Assembly (NCBI RefSeq): GCF_018613875.1
Contig: NZ_JAGGPJ010000013.1
Span: 62,001-126,000, forward strand
DNA: 64,000 nt
Direction of reading: 5' to 3'
Origin: Arthrobacter sp. ISL-28
GTDB taxonomy: Bacteria; Actinomycetota; Actinomycetes; Actinomycetales; Micrococcaceae
The notes under the pieces are model-generated. The model saw nothing but the letters and a program-made list of their open reading frames with translations. It searched no databases and was not told where the DNA came from. Below, in pieces: positions 8,112 to 17,368 of the stretch. The first letter of the stretch is position 1. Each line of letters opens with the position of its first letter. Made by a program: the position numbers and the translations under genes.

Positions 8112-11100
8112 TTACTCCGAGCCCGCTGGCTTGCTGCGGCTGAGCTTCCAGAGGGCCAGCGCGATGAGGCCCGCGGCGATCAGGGCCAGCAGCACGTAGG
8201 TGTACTGCCGCATCGCCCACATGATGCACAGCGCAACCCCCGCAGCACCCCACCACACGAACATCCGTTCGCCATAGCCCATGCCGGCCACGAGGAGCGC
8301 CGCGAAGAAGGCCAGCACCCAGAGCTGCTGGGCACCGTCCCCGCCGAAGATCACCAGGAGCCCGGTCAGCGAGAGCAGTCCGGAAGCGAGACCGAGATAC
8401 AGCTTCCCGGCGTCGGTGTGACCGGACCGGTAGCGCAGCACGCCAAGTACCGCGGCCAGGACCACGTACCACTGGGCCGTCCAGAAAGGATCGGGCCAGA
8501 AAGGGTCGGGCAACAGGGGCTCGCGCCAAGTGTCATCCGGCAGCACCCCGTCCAGCCAGCTCGGGCGCTGCCCCACGGGAGGGACAAAGAGCGCCGCACG
8601 CTGGACGGCGGCCGTCACGGCCAAAGCACCGAGTTCCGCTACGGGCCGGTGCATCGCGGCCGGGACCTCCAGCCACATCACGACGGCAGTACCGGTGACC
8701 AGCGCCGCCCCCGTCCACGACGTCGCGCTGTAGAGAAGCCCCACGAGCCCCGCAGCGGCCAGACCCAGGACCGCTGCCCCGACCAGCGAGAGATGGCGGA
8801 CGTCGCCGCTGCCGCCGGCCGCTGTCGGCGGTCCTTCGGCCTGCGGAGCCCGATCCAGCAGCACACGGCTGCGAATCCACGCGGCCGCATACAGTGCCGC
8901 GGCCGCTGTTCCACAACCAGCCAGCCAGGGGAGGTAAAAGCCCCAGGGTCCCGGAACGTCCCCGACCAGTCCATCCGCCGCCATCGTGGCCCCGGCCAGC
9001 GCCGCCAGGACCGCCGGCGGGTAGAACCCGGGCACGCGTTCGACGTGCGACGCCACGAAGCATGCCGCTGACAGGGCAATCACCGCGACGCCGGAAATCC
9101 AGTCCCCGGACGGAGGTGCCAGCATGGCTGATGCAGTTCCGAAGGAGCCGGCCGCGGTCAGCCACAGCCAGTGGTCAGCGCCTTCGACGTTCCTGTGCCG
9201 GAACAGCACTCCGCCGGCGGTGGCGGCGAAGGACATCCCGAGCAGTGAAAATGCGACGCCGGTATGGCTCAGCACGGGAGCTGCAAGGAAGGCGGAGGTG
9301 AAGGGGAGCTGGAAAGGCAACAGCGGCCCCAGTGCCACCACCCCGAACAAGGCCGCGTAGATCGCCAGATAGGCGGCGCCCCGGGCGGCGAACAGGCGGC
9401 CGGCCGCAACGGCGGAAAGCAGCAACAGAACCAAGGACAACAGCACCACCCAGCGGCCGCCGTCGTCAGCACTGATGTCCTCCCGGAACGGCTGGGCCAT
9501 ATAGGCGGCCGGAAGAATCGCCTGCCCGGCGAGGGTGATCCAGACAGCGGCCTGCTGGAAGGGTACGTCCGTCAGGCGGTGCCGCATGAGCCAGCGGATG
9601 ACGTGCTGTGCCGCGAACACGAACGCGAAGGTCACGGCAACCACGGTGGACGAGGCCGAAACGTCATAGCTGAGCACCAGTGCCAGCGCCGCCGTCAGGA
9701 TGCGGGCGGCGGCGAAATAACCGCCCCTCGCAATGCGCTCCTCCACGGCAACCACCATGGCTGCACAGAAGACCGCGAACAGGCCCAGGAGGATTTCGAC
9801 GTGCGGAAGGGACTCGCCGCGCAGCAGCAAGAGCAGCGCCAGCCCCGCCGGAGCGAAAACCGCTGACCACCGCTGCCGCCGCAGCAGGTATCCGGCACCG
9901 GCGGCTCCGCCGGCCAGGAGCAGCGTGGTGAGGGTGGCCTGCCACGACGCGGGTTCGGAGTCGAAAGCCCTGACGGAGGCCTCCGGGGACATGATCGCTG
10001 CAGCCTGCAGCGCAAGGAGGACTCCGGCATCTGCCAGATCGCGTCCTTGCTCCCTCCCGCGGAGCGCCGTCCGCAGGGGAATTGCGAGCTGGAGGGACAG
10101 CGCGACGGCGAAGACCGTGGACGCGGCAATTGCCTCACCGCCTACCACCACAGGGCCTGCCTCATGCTGAAGCTGGTGAAACAGTGTCAGGACCAGCGCC
10201 GTTGCTGCCGCACGGCTGAACCACCAGTAGCACCGCCGCCGCAATGTCGCACCATCGCTGCTTGTCCGGCCGGCGCTCTCCGCCGTCGGCTCCCCTGGAG
10301 GAGGGGCTGTCCCGGCGCGGACTGCCGTGACAGCAAGGTAGCCCGTGACGAGCAACAGCGCGGCGTTTCCCAGCGGAAGCGACAGGGTGTCAAAGGCCAG
10401 GGGCACGGCGGCCAGCGAGACGGCCAGCGGAACAGCCTCCGCGACGGTCGGACGCCAAGGGCCATCGTTCCCGTACCGGGGAACCAGCATCAAGCCGACG
10501 GCCAGCGACGCCAGGAGTTGGGCGCCGATCGCGATGAATCCAAGGTCTTCCACCGCCGTGAGGAAGGTTCCTGAAAGGAAGGTCGACAGTGATACGGCGC
10601 GCTCATCCTGATCGAGCGCCAGCACAGTCATGGTTCCCGCACCGGCGGTCGTGAATAGGGCAAGGCTCAGCTGTGGAGCCAACGCCGGTATCTGGCGGCG
10701 GATCAGCACAGCCGTGGCCAGCTGCTGAAGAACAAGGGCAATGCACAGCGCAAAGGCTGCGGCCGAGAAGCGGGCGTCGTGCTGGCCGACGATAGCTGCC
10801 GTTAGCACCGGAGCCGCCAGCGTGAGGGCAATGCGGGCTGCGAGGACAAAATGAAGCCGCAGCGGCTCAGCGGCGGGGAGGGAGCGCAGGATCCAGTATG
10901 CCGCTCCAGCGATGAGCAGCCCCGTCAAGCTCCAGGCACCCAACGGGTCCGCCAGCAGGATGGCCAGACCGAGGGCAGCAACGGGCGCCCATTCCGCGGC
11001 TCCACGGTGCCTGGCGGCAAGCACCATGCCTGTCAGGAGTGCGAGCACGGTGAGGCCCAACAGCGGCAGGCCCTCATCGCCCTCCGAAGGCTGGTAGAAG

Positions 11101-12338
11101 AACTCCAGCGCCTCCGCGACCGCGAAGGCGGCAGTCAGGGACAGCTGCAACCCGAAGGTGACAGCCAGGTCAAGCCGCCATCGGCGGTGGTACAGGATGC
11201 CTGCCAACAGGGCCGGAAGGCGATTCGCTTCCATGAAAGTGAGGACAGCCTGGACTGCCAGCAGCACAGCGGCGGCGGCCAAGGCGGTGCTCCCCCGGCC
11301 GCTCAGGTTCCAGACCGCCACGGCTGCTGCCACTGTCAGGCTTGCCCGGGCTGCCAGGAACTGCAGGGTTCTGAAGCCCGCCCCTGGGGCGACAGCCATC
11401 ACCGCAAAATAGCATCCGCACATGGCCATGATCCGGGCGTAATCGCCGCGGCCGAGCATCAGCGGAACCATCGTGGCGGCTACCGCGACCGCTGGCACCA
11501 TGAACGGATGCAGCTGGGCAAGCGGCCTAAGATACAGCGGCGGCAGCCAGCCCGGCTTCAGTATGGCCAGGAGTGTGAAGAACACCGCCACCCCGATGAG
11601 CGCCGTGAAGTACCACATGAGCGCCCCGCCCAGCACGGAGACGCCCGACCACGCCGTTGAGGCGACGAACGTCAGCGAGAGGTACACGAGGACGCGGCTC
11701 TCAAGCCGGAGGGCCGCCAGGACATACGCAGCGGTACCGACGACCGAAGTTATCAGCCACGCCAGCGGAGCATGGTGAAGAACGAGGGTGTACAGGGCCA
11801 GTCCTGTTACGGGAATCAAGGCGAGTCCGGTACCGGAAAACGCAACGGCGGCAGGCTTCAGGCGCGGGGCACGCTTGTGAAGCATCAGGCCTGCTGTATA
11901 AAACAGGGCCGTGATGGTGCAGACTCCAGCAAACTTCAGCGGCACGGGAAGCGCGGTCCCGATGAATAGCGCACCGGCAGCGACGAGGAGCAGACTGGCG
12001 ACGTAGAGCGTGACATTGATGTTTTGCTGCTCGCGCCGCTCCCGTGCTTTCTCCCGCTCGGCACGGAGTTCGGCTTCCCTCTGCGGCGAAATGGCCTGCG
12101 GCGAAACGGCCCGGTACGCGGGAGGGGACGGCAGCCTAACCGGCCCCTGCGACAGCCACGACGGCTGGCCGGCGGGCGGACGAGGCGCTGCCGGTTCAGG
12201 CGCTACCGGTTCCGGCTGGGCGGGTTGGGGCGCTGCCGGCGCAGCGGATGCCGCGGCGCTGGCCAGGGCATCCCGCCATCCTTGGAGATGCCCAGCCCGG
12301 TAACCGGCGTTGTACGCCTCACCCATGGAACCCCACAT
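8112..12338 (-). CDS. giant polytopic membrane protein, function unknown
   Basis: 1,408 residues. Residues 1-100 are soluble: a short conserved-looking head (MWGSMGEAYNAGYRAGHLQGW), a Pro/Ala-rich stretch, then a charged helix (REAELRAEREKARERREQQ). The rest is an almost unbroken series of hydrophobic helices, perhaps 35-45 transmembrane segments, with no recognisable catalytic motif. This layout resembles actinobacterial 'large membrane protein' and DUF2339-like families, but I cannot assign it. The start at 12338 is chosen because GGAAGG lies 7 nt upstream; an in-frame ATG 96 nt earlier would have to read through the tuf terminator. Sited between tuf and rpsJ. Confidence 0.8.
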   Translation of the reverse strand: MWGSMGEAYNAGYRAGHLQGWRDALASAAASAAPAAPQPAQPEPVAPEPAAPRPPAGQPSWLSQGPVRLPSPPAYRAVSPQAISPQREAELRAEREKARERREQQNINVTLYVASLLLVAAGALFIGTALPVPLKFAGVCTITALFYTAGLMLHKRAPRLKPAAVAFSGTGLALIPVTGLALYTLVLHHAPLAWLITSVVGTAAYVLAALRLESRVLVYLSLTFVASTAWSGVSVLGGALMWYFTALIGVAVFFTLLAILKPGWLPPLYLRPLAQLHPFMVPAVAVAATMVPLMLGRGDYARIMAMCGCYFAVMAVAPGAGFRTLQFLAARASLTVAAAVAVWNLSGRGSTALAAAAVLLAVQAVLTFMEANRLPALLAGILYHRRWRLDLAVTFGLQLSLTAAFAVAEALEFFYQPSEGDEGLPLLGLTVLALLTGMVLAARHRGAAEWAPVAALGLAILLADPLGAWSLTGLLIAGAAYWILRSLPAAEPLRLHFVLAARIALTLAAPVLTAAIVGQHDARFSAAAFALCIALVLQQLATAVLIRRQIPALAPQLSLALFTTAGAGTMTVLALDQDERAVSLSTFLSGTFLTAVEDLGFIAIGAQLLASLAVGLMLVPRYGNDGPWRPTVAEAVPLAVSLAAVPLAFDTLSLPLGNAALLLVTGYLAVTAVRAGTAPPPGEPTAESAGRTSSDGATLRRRCYWWFSRAAATALVLTLFHQLQHEAGPVVVGGEAIAASTVFAVALSLQLAIPLRTALRGREQGRDLADAGVLLALQAAAIMSPEASVRAFDSEPASWQATLTTLLLAGGAAGAGYLLRRQRWSAVFAPAGLALLLLLRGESLPHVEILLGLFAVFCAAMVVAVEERIARGGYFAAARILTAALALVLSYDVSASSTVVAVTFAFVFAAQHVIRWLMRHRLTDVPFQQAAVWITLAGQAILPAAYMAQPFREDISADDGGRWVVLLSLVLLLLSAVAAGRLFAARGAAYLAIYAALFGVVALGPLLPFQLPFTSAFLAAPVLSHTGVAFSLLGMSFAATAGGVLFRHRNVEGADHWLWLTAAGSFGTASAMLAPPSGDWISGVAVIALSAACFVASHVERVPGFYPPAVLAALAGATMAADGLVGDVPGPWGFYLPWLAGCGTAAAALYAAAWIRSRVLLDRAPQAEGPPTAAGGSGDVRHLSLVGAAVLGLAAAGLVGLLYSATSWTGAALVTGTAVVMWLEVPAAMHRPVAELGALAVTAAVQRAALFVPPVGQRPSWLDGVLPDDTWREPLLPDPFWPDPFWTAQWYVVLAAVLGVLRYRSGHTDAGKLYLGLASGLLSLTGLLVIFGGDGAQQLWVLAFFAALLVAGMGYGERMFVWWGAAGVALCIMWAMRQYTYVLLALIAAGLIALALWKLSRSKPAGSE

Positions 12339-12418
12339 GTCGCAGCCTTCCGCCCATCGCTGGCCGCGAAAGCCGCCGGCAACAATTAATCCAATGAATG
12401 GATTAAGAGTAGCCAAAA

Positions 12419-12452
12419 AACAGCCCCGCTGCACTAGCAGCGGGGCTGTTTT
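12419..12452 (-). terminator. intrinsic terminator after tuf
   Basis: AACAGCCCCGCTGC / GCAGCGGGGCTGTT with a 4-nt ACTA loop, a perfect 14-bp stem 50 nt after the tuf stop, with an A-run/T-run on each side. It ends the str operon and lies upstream of the giant membrane protein gene. Confidence 0.88.
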
Positions 12453-12502
12453 GAAGATCCGTCAGGCCGTTAGCAGGCCGTCCGGTCCATAATCATCAAA
12501 GA

Positions 12503-13693
12503 CTACTTGATGATGCTGGTGACACGTCCCGAACCAACGGTGCGGCCGCCTTCGCGGATAGCGAAGCCGAGGCCCTCTTCCATTGCGATGGGCTGGATGA
12601 GCGCAACGGTCATCTCAGTGTTGTCGCCGGGCATAACCATTTCCGTGCCTTCCGGCAGGGTGATAACGCCGGTTACGTCCGTGGTGCGGAAGTAGAACTG
12701 CGGGCGGTAGTTCGAGTAGAACGGGTTGTGACGTCCGCCTTCGTCCTTGGAGAGGATGTAGACGTTAGCCTCGAAGTCGGTGTGCGGGGTGATGGAACCC
12801 GGCTTGACGACAACCTGGCCACGCTCTACGTCATCGCGCTTCAGACCGCGGAGCAGGAGGCCACAGTTCTCGCCGGCCCATGCTTCGTCGAGCTGCTTGT
12901 GGAACATCTCGATACCGGTAACCGTGGTCTTCTGGACCGGGCGGATGCCGACGATCTCGACCTCAGAGTTGATGGCGAGGGTTCCACGCTCGGCGCGGCC
13001 CGTTACAACGGTGCCACGGCCGGTGATGGTGAAGACGTCCTCGATCGGCATCAGGAACGGCTTGTCACGGTCACGTACGGGGTCCGGCACGGAGTTGTCA
13101 ACAGCCTCCATGAGTTCCTCAACGGACTTGACCCACTCCGGGTCGCCTTCCAGGGCCTTGAGGCCGGAAACGCGGACAACCGGAGCTTCGTCGCCATCGA
13201 AGCCCTGCGAGCTCAGGAGCTCACGAACTTCCATTTCAACGAGGTCGAGGAGTTCCTCGTCGTCAACCATGTCAGCCTTGTTCAGGGCGACCAGCAGGTA
13301 GGGAACGCCAACCTGGCGGGCGAGCAGAACGTGCTCACGGGTCTGGGCCATCGGGCCGTCAGTGGCGGCAACCACGAGGATTGCACCGTCCATCTGGGCA
13401 GCACCGGTGATCATGTTCTTGATGTAGTCAGCGTGACCGGGGGCGTCTACGTGTGCGTAGTGGCGCTTTTCGGTCTGGTACTCAACGTGGGAGATGTTGA
13501 TGGTAATGCCGCGCTGACGCTCTTCGGGAGCAGAGTCGATCGACGCGAAGTCACGCTTCTCGTTGAGAGTCGGGTACTTGTCGTACAGCACCTTGGAAAT
13601 GGCGGCCGTCAACGTCGTCTTACCGTGGTCAACGTGACCAATGGTACCGATGTTAACGTGCGGCTTAGTCCGCTCGAACTTTGCCTTTGCCAC
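12503..13693 (-). CDS. tuf: elongation factor Tu
   Basis: GTPase that delivers aminoacyl-tRNA to the ribosome. The 396-aa protein has P-loop GHVDHGKT, switch [10 protein letters not shown], and the NKAD specificity motif, then domains II and III ending in [14 protein letters not shown]. Last gene of the str operon (rpsL-rpsG-fusA-tuf), 246 bp after fusA with a hairpin between. Confidence 0.98.
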   Translation of the reverse strand: MAKAKFERTKPHVNIGTIGHVDHGKTTLTAAISKVLYDKYPTLNEKRDFASIDSAPEERQRGITINISHVEYQTEKRHYAHVDAPGHADYIKNMITGAAQMDGAILVVAATDGPMAQTREHVLLARQVGVPYLLVALNKADMVDDEELLDLVEMEVRELLSSQGFDGDEAPVVRVSGLKALEGDPEWVKSVEELMEAVDNSVPDPVRDRDKPFLMPIEDVFTITGRGTVVTGRAERGTLAINSEVEIVGIRPVQKTTVTGIEMFHKQLDEAWAGENCGLLLRGLKRDDVERGQVVVKPGSITPHTDFEANVYILSKDEGGRHNPFYSNYRPQFYFRTTDVTGVITLPEGTEMVMPGDNTEMTVALIQPIAMEEGLGFAIREGGRTVGSGRVTSIIK

Positions 13694-13834
13694 AGGTTCC
13701 TCCTAGGACGTTTTTCAAATGACTTACCTTCGACCGCGCTTGTCGCGGCAGAAACTCCAGTAAGTCTACTTGGGGGCTTTGGATTGATGAAATTGCAGAT
13801 TCAGGAACTAATACTAGTGCCTAGAGCCTGTTCG

Positions 13835-13880
13835 CCCGGACGGCCGGGATCCGGTCTGGACCGGAGACCGGCCGTCTGGG
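13835..13880 (-). other. long nested hairpin between fusA and tuf
   Basis: A 13-bp stem CCCGGACGGCCGG / CCGGCCGTCTGGG (one wobble) encloses a second stem TCCGGTC / GACCGGA. It starts 60 nt after the fusA stop in transcription direction and lacks a U-run. It could be a partial terminator, RNase processing signal or mRNA-stability element that sets the tuf:fusA ratio. The rest of the 246-bp gap shows no gene. Confidence 0.5.
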
Positions 13881-13939
13881 CCAGGTGAGCTTCAGTTGCC
13901 GGAAACGCACCCGAGTTGCTCGCGTGAACAGTCCGAAGA

Positions 13940-16054
13940 CTATTCGCCGCGGGTCTTCTGGATGATCTCGTCGGCTACTGCCTTCGGGACCTCGGCGTAG
14001 CTGTTGAACGTCATGGAATAAACAGCACGGCCCTGGGTCTTGGAACGCAGGTCACCGATGTAGCCGAACATGCCGGACAGCGGGACGTGCGCACGGATGA
14101 CCTTGACGCCCTGGGCATCCTCCATGGACTGCATCTGGCCACGGCGGGAGTTGAGGTCACCGATAACTTCACCCATGTATTCCTCAGGGGTGCGGACCTC
14201 GACATCCATCAGCGGTTCGAGCAGAACCGGGTTCGCCTTACGTGCGGCTTCCTTGAAAGCCATACGGCCGGCGATCTTGAACGCCATTTCCGAGGAGTCA
14301 ACATCGTGGTACGCGCCGTCAATCAGCGTGGCCTTGATGCCAACAACCGGGTAGCCTGCCAGGACGCCGTCGTTCAGCGCATCCTGGATACCGGCGTCGA
14401 CAGACGGAATGTACTCGCGCGGAACGCGGCCACCGGTGACCTTGTTCTCGAACTCGTACAGTTCGCCCTCAGCCGTATCCAGCGGCTCGATCGCGATCTG
14501 GATCTTCGCGAACTGGCCGGAACCACCGGTCTGCTTCTTGTGCGTGTAGTCGTGACGCTCTACAACACGCTTGATGGTTTCGCGGTAAGCAACCTGCGGC
14601 TTGCCGACGTTTGCCTCGACCTTGAATTCGCGACGCATGCGGTCCACCAGGATGTCCAGGTGGAGCTCGCCCATGCCGGCGATGATGGTCTGACCGGTGT
14701 CTTCGTTGAGGGAAACCTGGAAGGTCGGGTCCTCAGCGGAGAGCTTCTGGATGGCCGTGGAGAGCTTCTCCTGGTCACCCTTGGTGTTCGGCTCGATCGC
14801 AACAGAGATCACGGGCTCCGGGAAGCTCATGGACTCGAGGACGATCTGGTTGCTGGAGTCACACAGGGTGTCACCCGTGGTGGTGTCCTTCAGACCAATG
14901 GCTGCGTAGATGTGGCCGGCGGTAGCGCCCTCAACGGGCATTTCCTTGTTGGCGTGCATCTGGAACAGCTTGCCGATGCGCTCCTTCTTGCCCTTGGTGG
15001 AGTTGACCACCTGCGCGCCTGCTTCCACGTGACCGGAGTACACGCGGATGAAGGTGAGCTGGCCGAAGAAGGGGTGTGCGGCGATCTTGAAGGCAAGGGC
15101 CGAGAACGGCTCTTCCGAAGACGGCTTGCGGGTCAGTTCCTTCTCTTCGTCGCGAGGATCGTGACCGATCATCGGGGGGACGTCGAGCGGGTTCGGCAGG
15201 TAGTCGACGACGGCATCCAGCATCGGCTGCACGCCGCGGTTCTTGAATGCGGAACCACAGAACACCGGGTAGATCTCCGAGTTGATGGTCATCTTGCGGA
15301 TGCCAGCCTTGAGCTCGTCGATGGAGATCTCTTCGCCCTCGAGGTACTTCTCCATGAGTTCCTCGGAGGACTCTGCGACAGCCTCAACGAGGTGTGCACG
15401 GTATTCCTCGGCCTTGGCCTGCAGGTCTGCCGGGATTTCACGGATCTCGTACTTGGCGCCCATGGTGACATCACCCTTGGCATCGCCGGGCCATACCAGC
15501 GCGCGCATGTAGAGCAGGTCCACGACGCCGATGAAGTCGTTCTCGGCACCGATGGGCAGCTGCATGACCAGCGGCTTGGCGCCGAGGCGGCTGATGATGG
15601 TGTCTACGGTGAAGTAGAAGTCAGCACCGAGCTTGTCCATCTTGTTGACGAAGCAGATACGCGGAACGTTGTACTTGTCAGCCTGACGCCAAACGGTCTC
15701 GGACTGCGGCTCAACGCCTTCCTTGCCGTCGAAGACGGCAACTGCACCGTCGAGGACGCGCAGGGAGCGCTCAACCTCAACCGTGAAGTCCACGTGGCCC
15801 GGGGTGTCGATGATGTTGATCTGGTTGTTTTCCCAGAAGCAGGTCACGGCGGCAGACGTGATGGTGATGCCGCGTTCCTTTTCCTGTTCCATCCAGTCGG
15901 TGGTCGAAGCGCCGTCGTGCGTTTCGCCGATCTTGTGGTTCACACCTGTGTAGAACAGAATGCGCTCGGTGGTGGTGGTCTTGCCAGCATCAATGTGGGC
16001 CATGATGCCGATGTTGCGGACCTTACTAAGGTCTGTAAGCACGTCCTGTGCCAC
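13940..16054 (-). CDS. fusA: elongation factor G
   Basis: GTPase driving ribosomal translocation and recycling. The 704-aa protein has P-loop [10 protein letters not shown], the DTPGHVDF switch II motif, NKMDKLGAD specificity motif, and domains II-V of standard length. It lies 68 nt downstream of rpsG in the str operon. Confidence 0.98.
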   Translation of the reverse strand: MAQDVLTDLSKVRNIGIMAHIDAGKTTTTERILFYTGVNHKIGETHDGASTTDWMEQEKERGITITSAAVTCFWENNQINIIDTPGHVDFTVEVERSLRVLDGAVAVFDGKEGVEPQSETVWRQADKYNVPRICFVNKMDKLGADFYFTVDTIISRLGAKPLVMQLPIGAENDFIGVVDLLYMRALVWPGDAKGDVTMGAKYEIREIPADLQAKAEEYRAHLVEAVAESSEELMEKYLEGEEISIDELKAGIRKMTINSEIYPVFCGSAFKNRGVQPMLDAVVDYLPNPLDVPPMIGHDPRDEEKELTRKPSSEEPFSALAFKIAAHPFFGQLTFIRVYSGHVEAGAQVVNSTKGKKERIGKLFQMHANKEMPVEGATAGHIYAAIGLKDTTTGDTLCDSSNQIVLESMSFPEPVISVAIEPNTKGDQEKLSTAIQKLSAEDPTFQVSLNEDTGQTIIAGMGELHLDILVDRMRREFKVEANVGKPQVAYRETIKRVVERHDYTHKKQTGGSGQFAKIQIAIEPLDTAEGELYEFENKVTGGRVPREYIPSVDAGIQDALNDGVLAGYPVVGIKATLIDGAYHDVDSSEMAFKIAGRMAFKEAARKANPVLLEPLMDVEVRTPEEYMGEVIGDLNSRRGQMQSMEDAQGVKVIRAHVPLSGMFGYIGDLRSKTQGRAVYSMTFNSYAEVPKAVADEIIQKTRGE

Positions 16055-16122
16055 GGTGTCTCCCTTTCGGATGGACTACGCGTTCGCCGCCGGCTCAGCG
16101 AGCCGGCGGCGTACGGGAAGTT

Positions 16123-16593
16123 TTACCAGCGGTAGTGTGCGAAGGCCTTGTTCGACTCGGCCATCTTGTGGGTGTCTTCGCGACGCTTCACAGCGGCACC
16201 GAGACCATTGGAGGCATCCAGGATTTCGTTCTGGAGACGCTCGGTCATCGTCTTTTCGCGGCGGGCCTTGGAGTAGCCAACCAGCCAGCGCAGCGCGAGG
16301 GCGGTGGAGCGGCCGGGCTTGACCTCAACCGGAACCTGGTAGGTTGCGCCACCGACGCGGCGGGAGCGGACCTCGAGGGAAGGCTTGACGTTCTCCATGG
16401 CCTTCTTGAGGGCGGCAACGGGGTCGCCACCGGACTTGGCACGTGCACCTTCGAGGGCACCGTAAACGATGCGCTCTGCGGTGGACTTCTTGCCGTCAAC
16501 CAGCACCTTGTTGATCAACTGGGTGACCAGCGGGGAGCCGTAAACGGGATCTAGTACGAGCGGCCGCTTGGGGGCCGGACCCTTGCGAGGCAT
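16123..16593 (-). CDS. rpsG: 30S ribosomal protein S7
   Basis: Primary binder of the 16S 3' major domain. The start [12 protein letters not shown] at 16593 gives a 156-aa protein of normal length; the longer in-frame extension back into rpsL is not credible. The ATG is 1 nt past the rpsL stop region, typical of coupled str-operon genes. Confidence 0.97.
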   Translation of the reverse strand: MPRKGPAPKRPLVLDPVYGSPLVTQLINKVLVDGKKSTAERIVYGALEGARAKSGGDPVAALKKAMENVKPSLEVRSRRVGGATYQVPVEVKPGRSTALALRWLVGYSKARREKTMTERLQNEILDASNGLGAAVKRREDTHKMAESNKAFAHYRW

Positions 16594-16594
16594 A

Positions 16595-16969
16595 TTACTT
16601 CTTCTCCATCTTTGCGCCGTAGCGGCTACGGGCCTGCTTACGGTTCTTGACACCCTGGGTATCGAGGGCGCCGCGGACGATCTTGTAGCGGACACCGGGG
16701 AGGTCCTTCACACGACCACCACGAACGAGCACAATGGAGTGCTCCTGGAGGTTGTGGCCTACACCGGGGATGTAGGCGGTGACTTCAATGCCACCGTTAA
16801 GGCGCACACGTGCAACCTTACGCAGAGCCGAGTTCGGCTTCTTCGGGGTGGTGGTGTACACGCGGGTGCAAACACCGCGGCGCATCGGGCTGCCGTTAAG
16901 CGCTGGAGCCTTGGTCTTTTTGACCTTCGGCGTGCGGCCCTTGCGGACCAGCTGGTTAATCGTAGGCAC
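16595..16969 (-). CDS. rpsL: 30S ribosomal protein S12
   Basis: Decoding-centre protein and site of streptomycin-resistance mutations. With the GTG start at 16967-16969 it is the standard 124 aa, [11 protein letters not shown] to RYGAKMEKK. The key loop [15 protein letters not shown] keeps the wild-type Lys (KPNS), as does the [10 protein letters not shown] loop, so nothing suggests resistance. First gene of the str operon. Confidence 0.97.
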   Translation of the reverse strand: MPTINQLVRKGRTPKVKKTKAPALNGSPMRRGVCTRVYTTTPKKPNSALRKVARVRLNGGIEVTAYIPGVGHNLQEHSIVLVRGGRVKDLPGVRYKIVRGALDTQGVKNRKQARSRYGAKMEKK

Positions 16970-17260
16970 TTTCGTGTTCTCCGTTTTATCCGGAACGGCC
17001 TCTGACAGCCGTTCTCCTGTTGCTTTGCCCCGCCGCCCGAGCTTTGAAGAAGTCTCCAGAGCAGCTGAGGCGAAGCCTTTAATAGTCGGATCGCACACAT
17101 GGGGGAAGAAGACCTGGTGTTCGCCTTCGATGGTCCCTAGGCATGCAAAAATGTGGCATACGTTGCACAAGAACCCTGCAAACCGGAAACGTCGCTCTGG
17201 TCCAGCCTTTCAGCTATGACCGGCGCACTCATCCACTGCCACAATAACAATTGACACCCA

Positions 17261-17290
17261 GTCTAACATGGACGGCCACCAGCGGTTAAA
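17261..17290 (-). promoter_or_regulatory. candidate str-operon promoter
   Basis: Minus-strand TTTAAC (17285-17290) and TTAGAC (17261-17266), 18 nt apart, about 290 nt upstream of rpsL. It lies directly beside a palindromic repeat on its upstream side. The 399-bp gap between rpoC and rpsL holds only these elements. Confidence 0.45.
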
Positions 17291-17293
17291 CGG

Positions 17294-17360
17294 CAACGCG
17301 GGGTCACTTGGAGCCGAATCCACGATGCGGATCGGGCCGTAAGTGACCCCGCGTTGTTTT
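17294..17360. repeat. dispersed palindromic element, copy 1
   Basis: A perfect 15-bp inverted repeat, AACGCGGGGTCACTT (17295-17309) and its complement (17341-17355), followed by a T-run. The loop of ~31 nt differs from copy 2 at 27054-27114 while the stem is identical. It sits just after the rpoC stop and probably also works as its terminator. Confidence 0.85.
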
Positions 17361-17368
17361 AGGAACGC

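Noticed and set aside
7903..8529. 208-codon ORF ending in the small membrane peptide
   Set aside because: Its upstream part overlaps the 3' end of the giant membrane protein gene in another frame; only the last 41 codons have a ribosome site and sensible sequence.
12339..12434. Longer start for the giant membrane protein (32 more codons)
   Set aside because: It would begin inside the tuf terminator; the ATG at 12338 has a good ribosome site.
14087..16135. 682-codon plus-strand ORF opposite fusA
   Set aside because: Antisense frame of fusA caused by codon bias; similar shadows lie opposite tuf, rpoB and rpoC.
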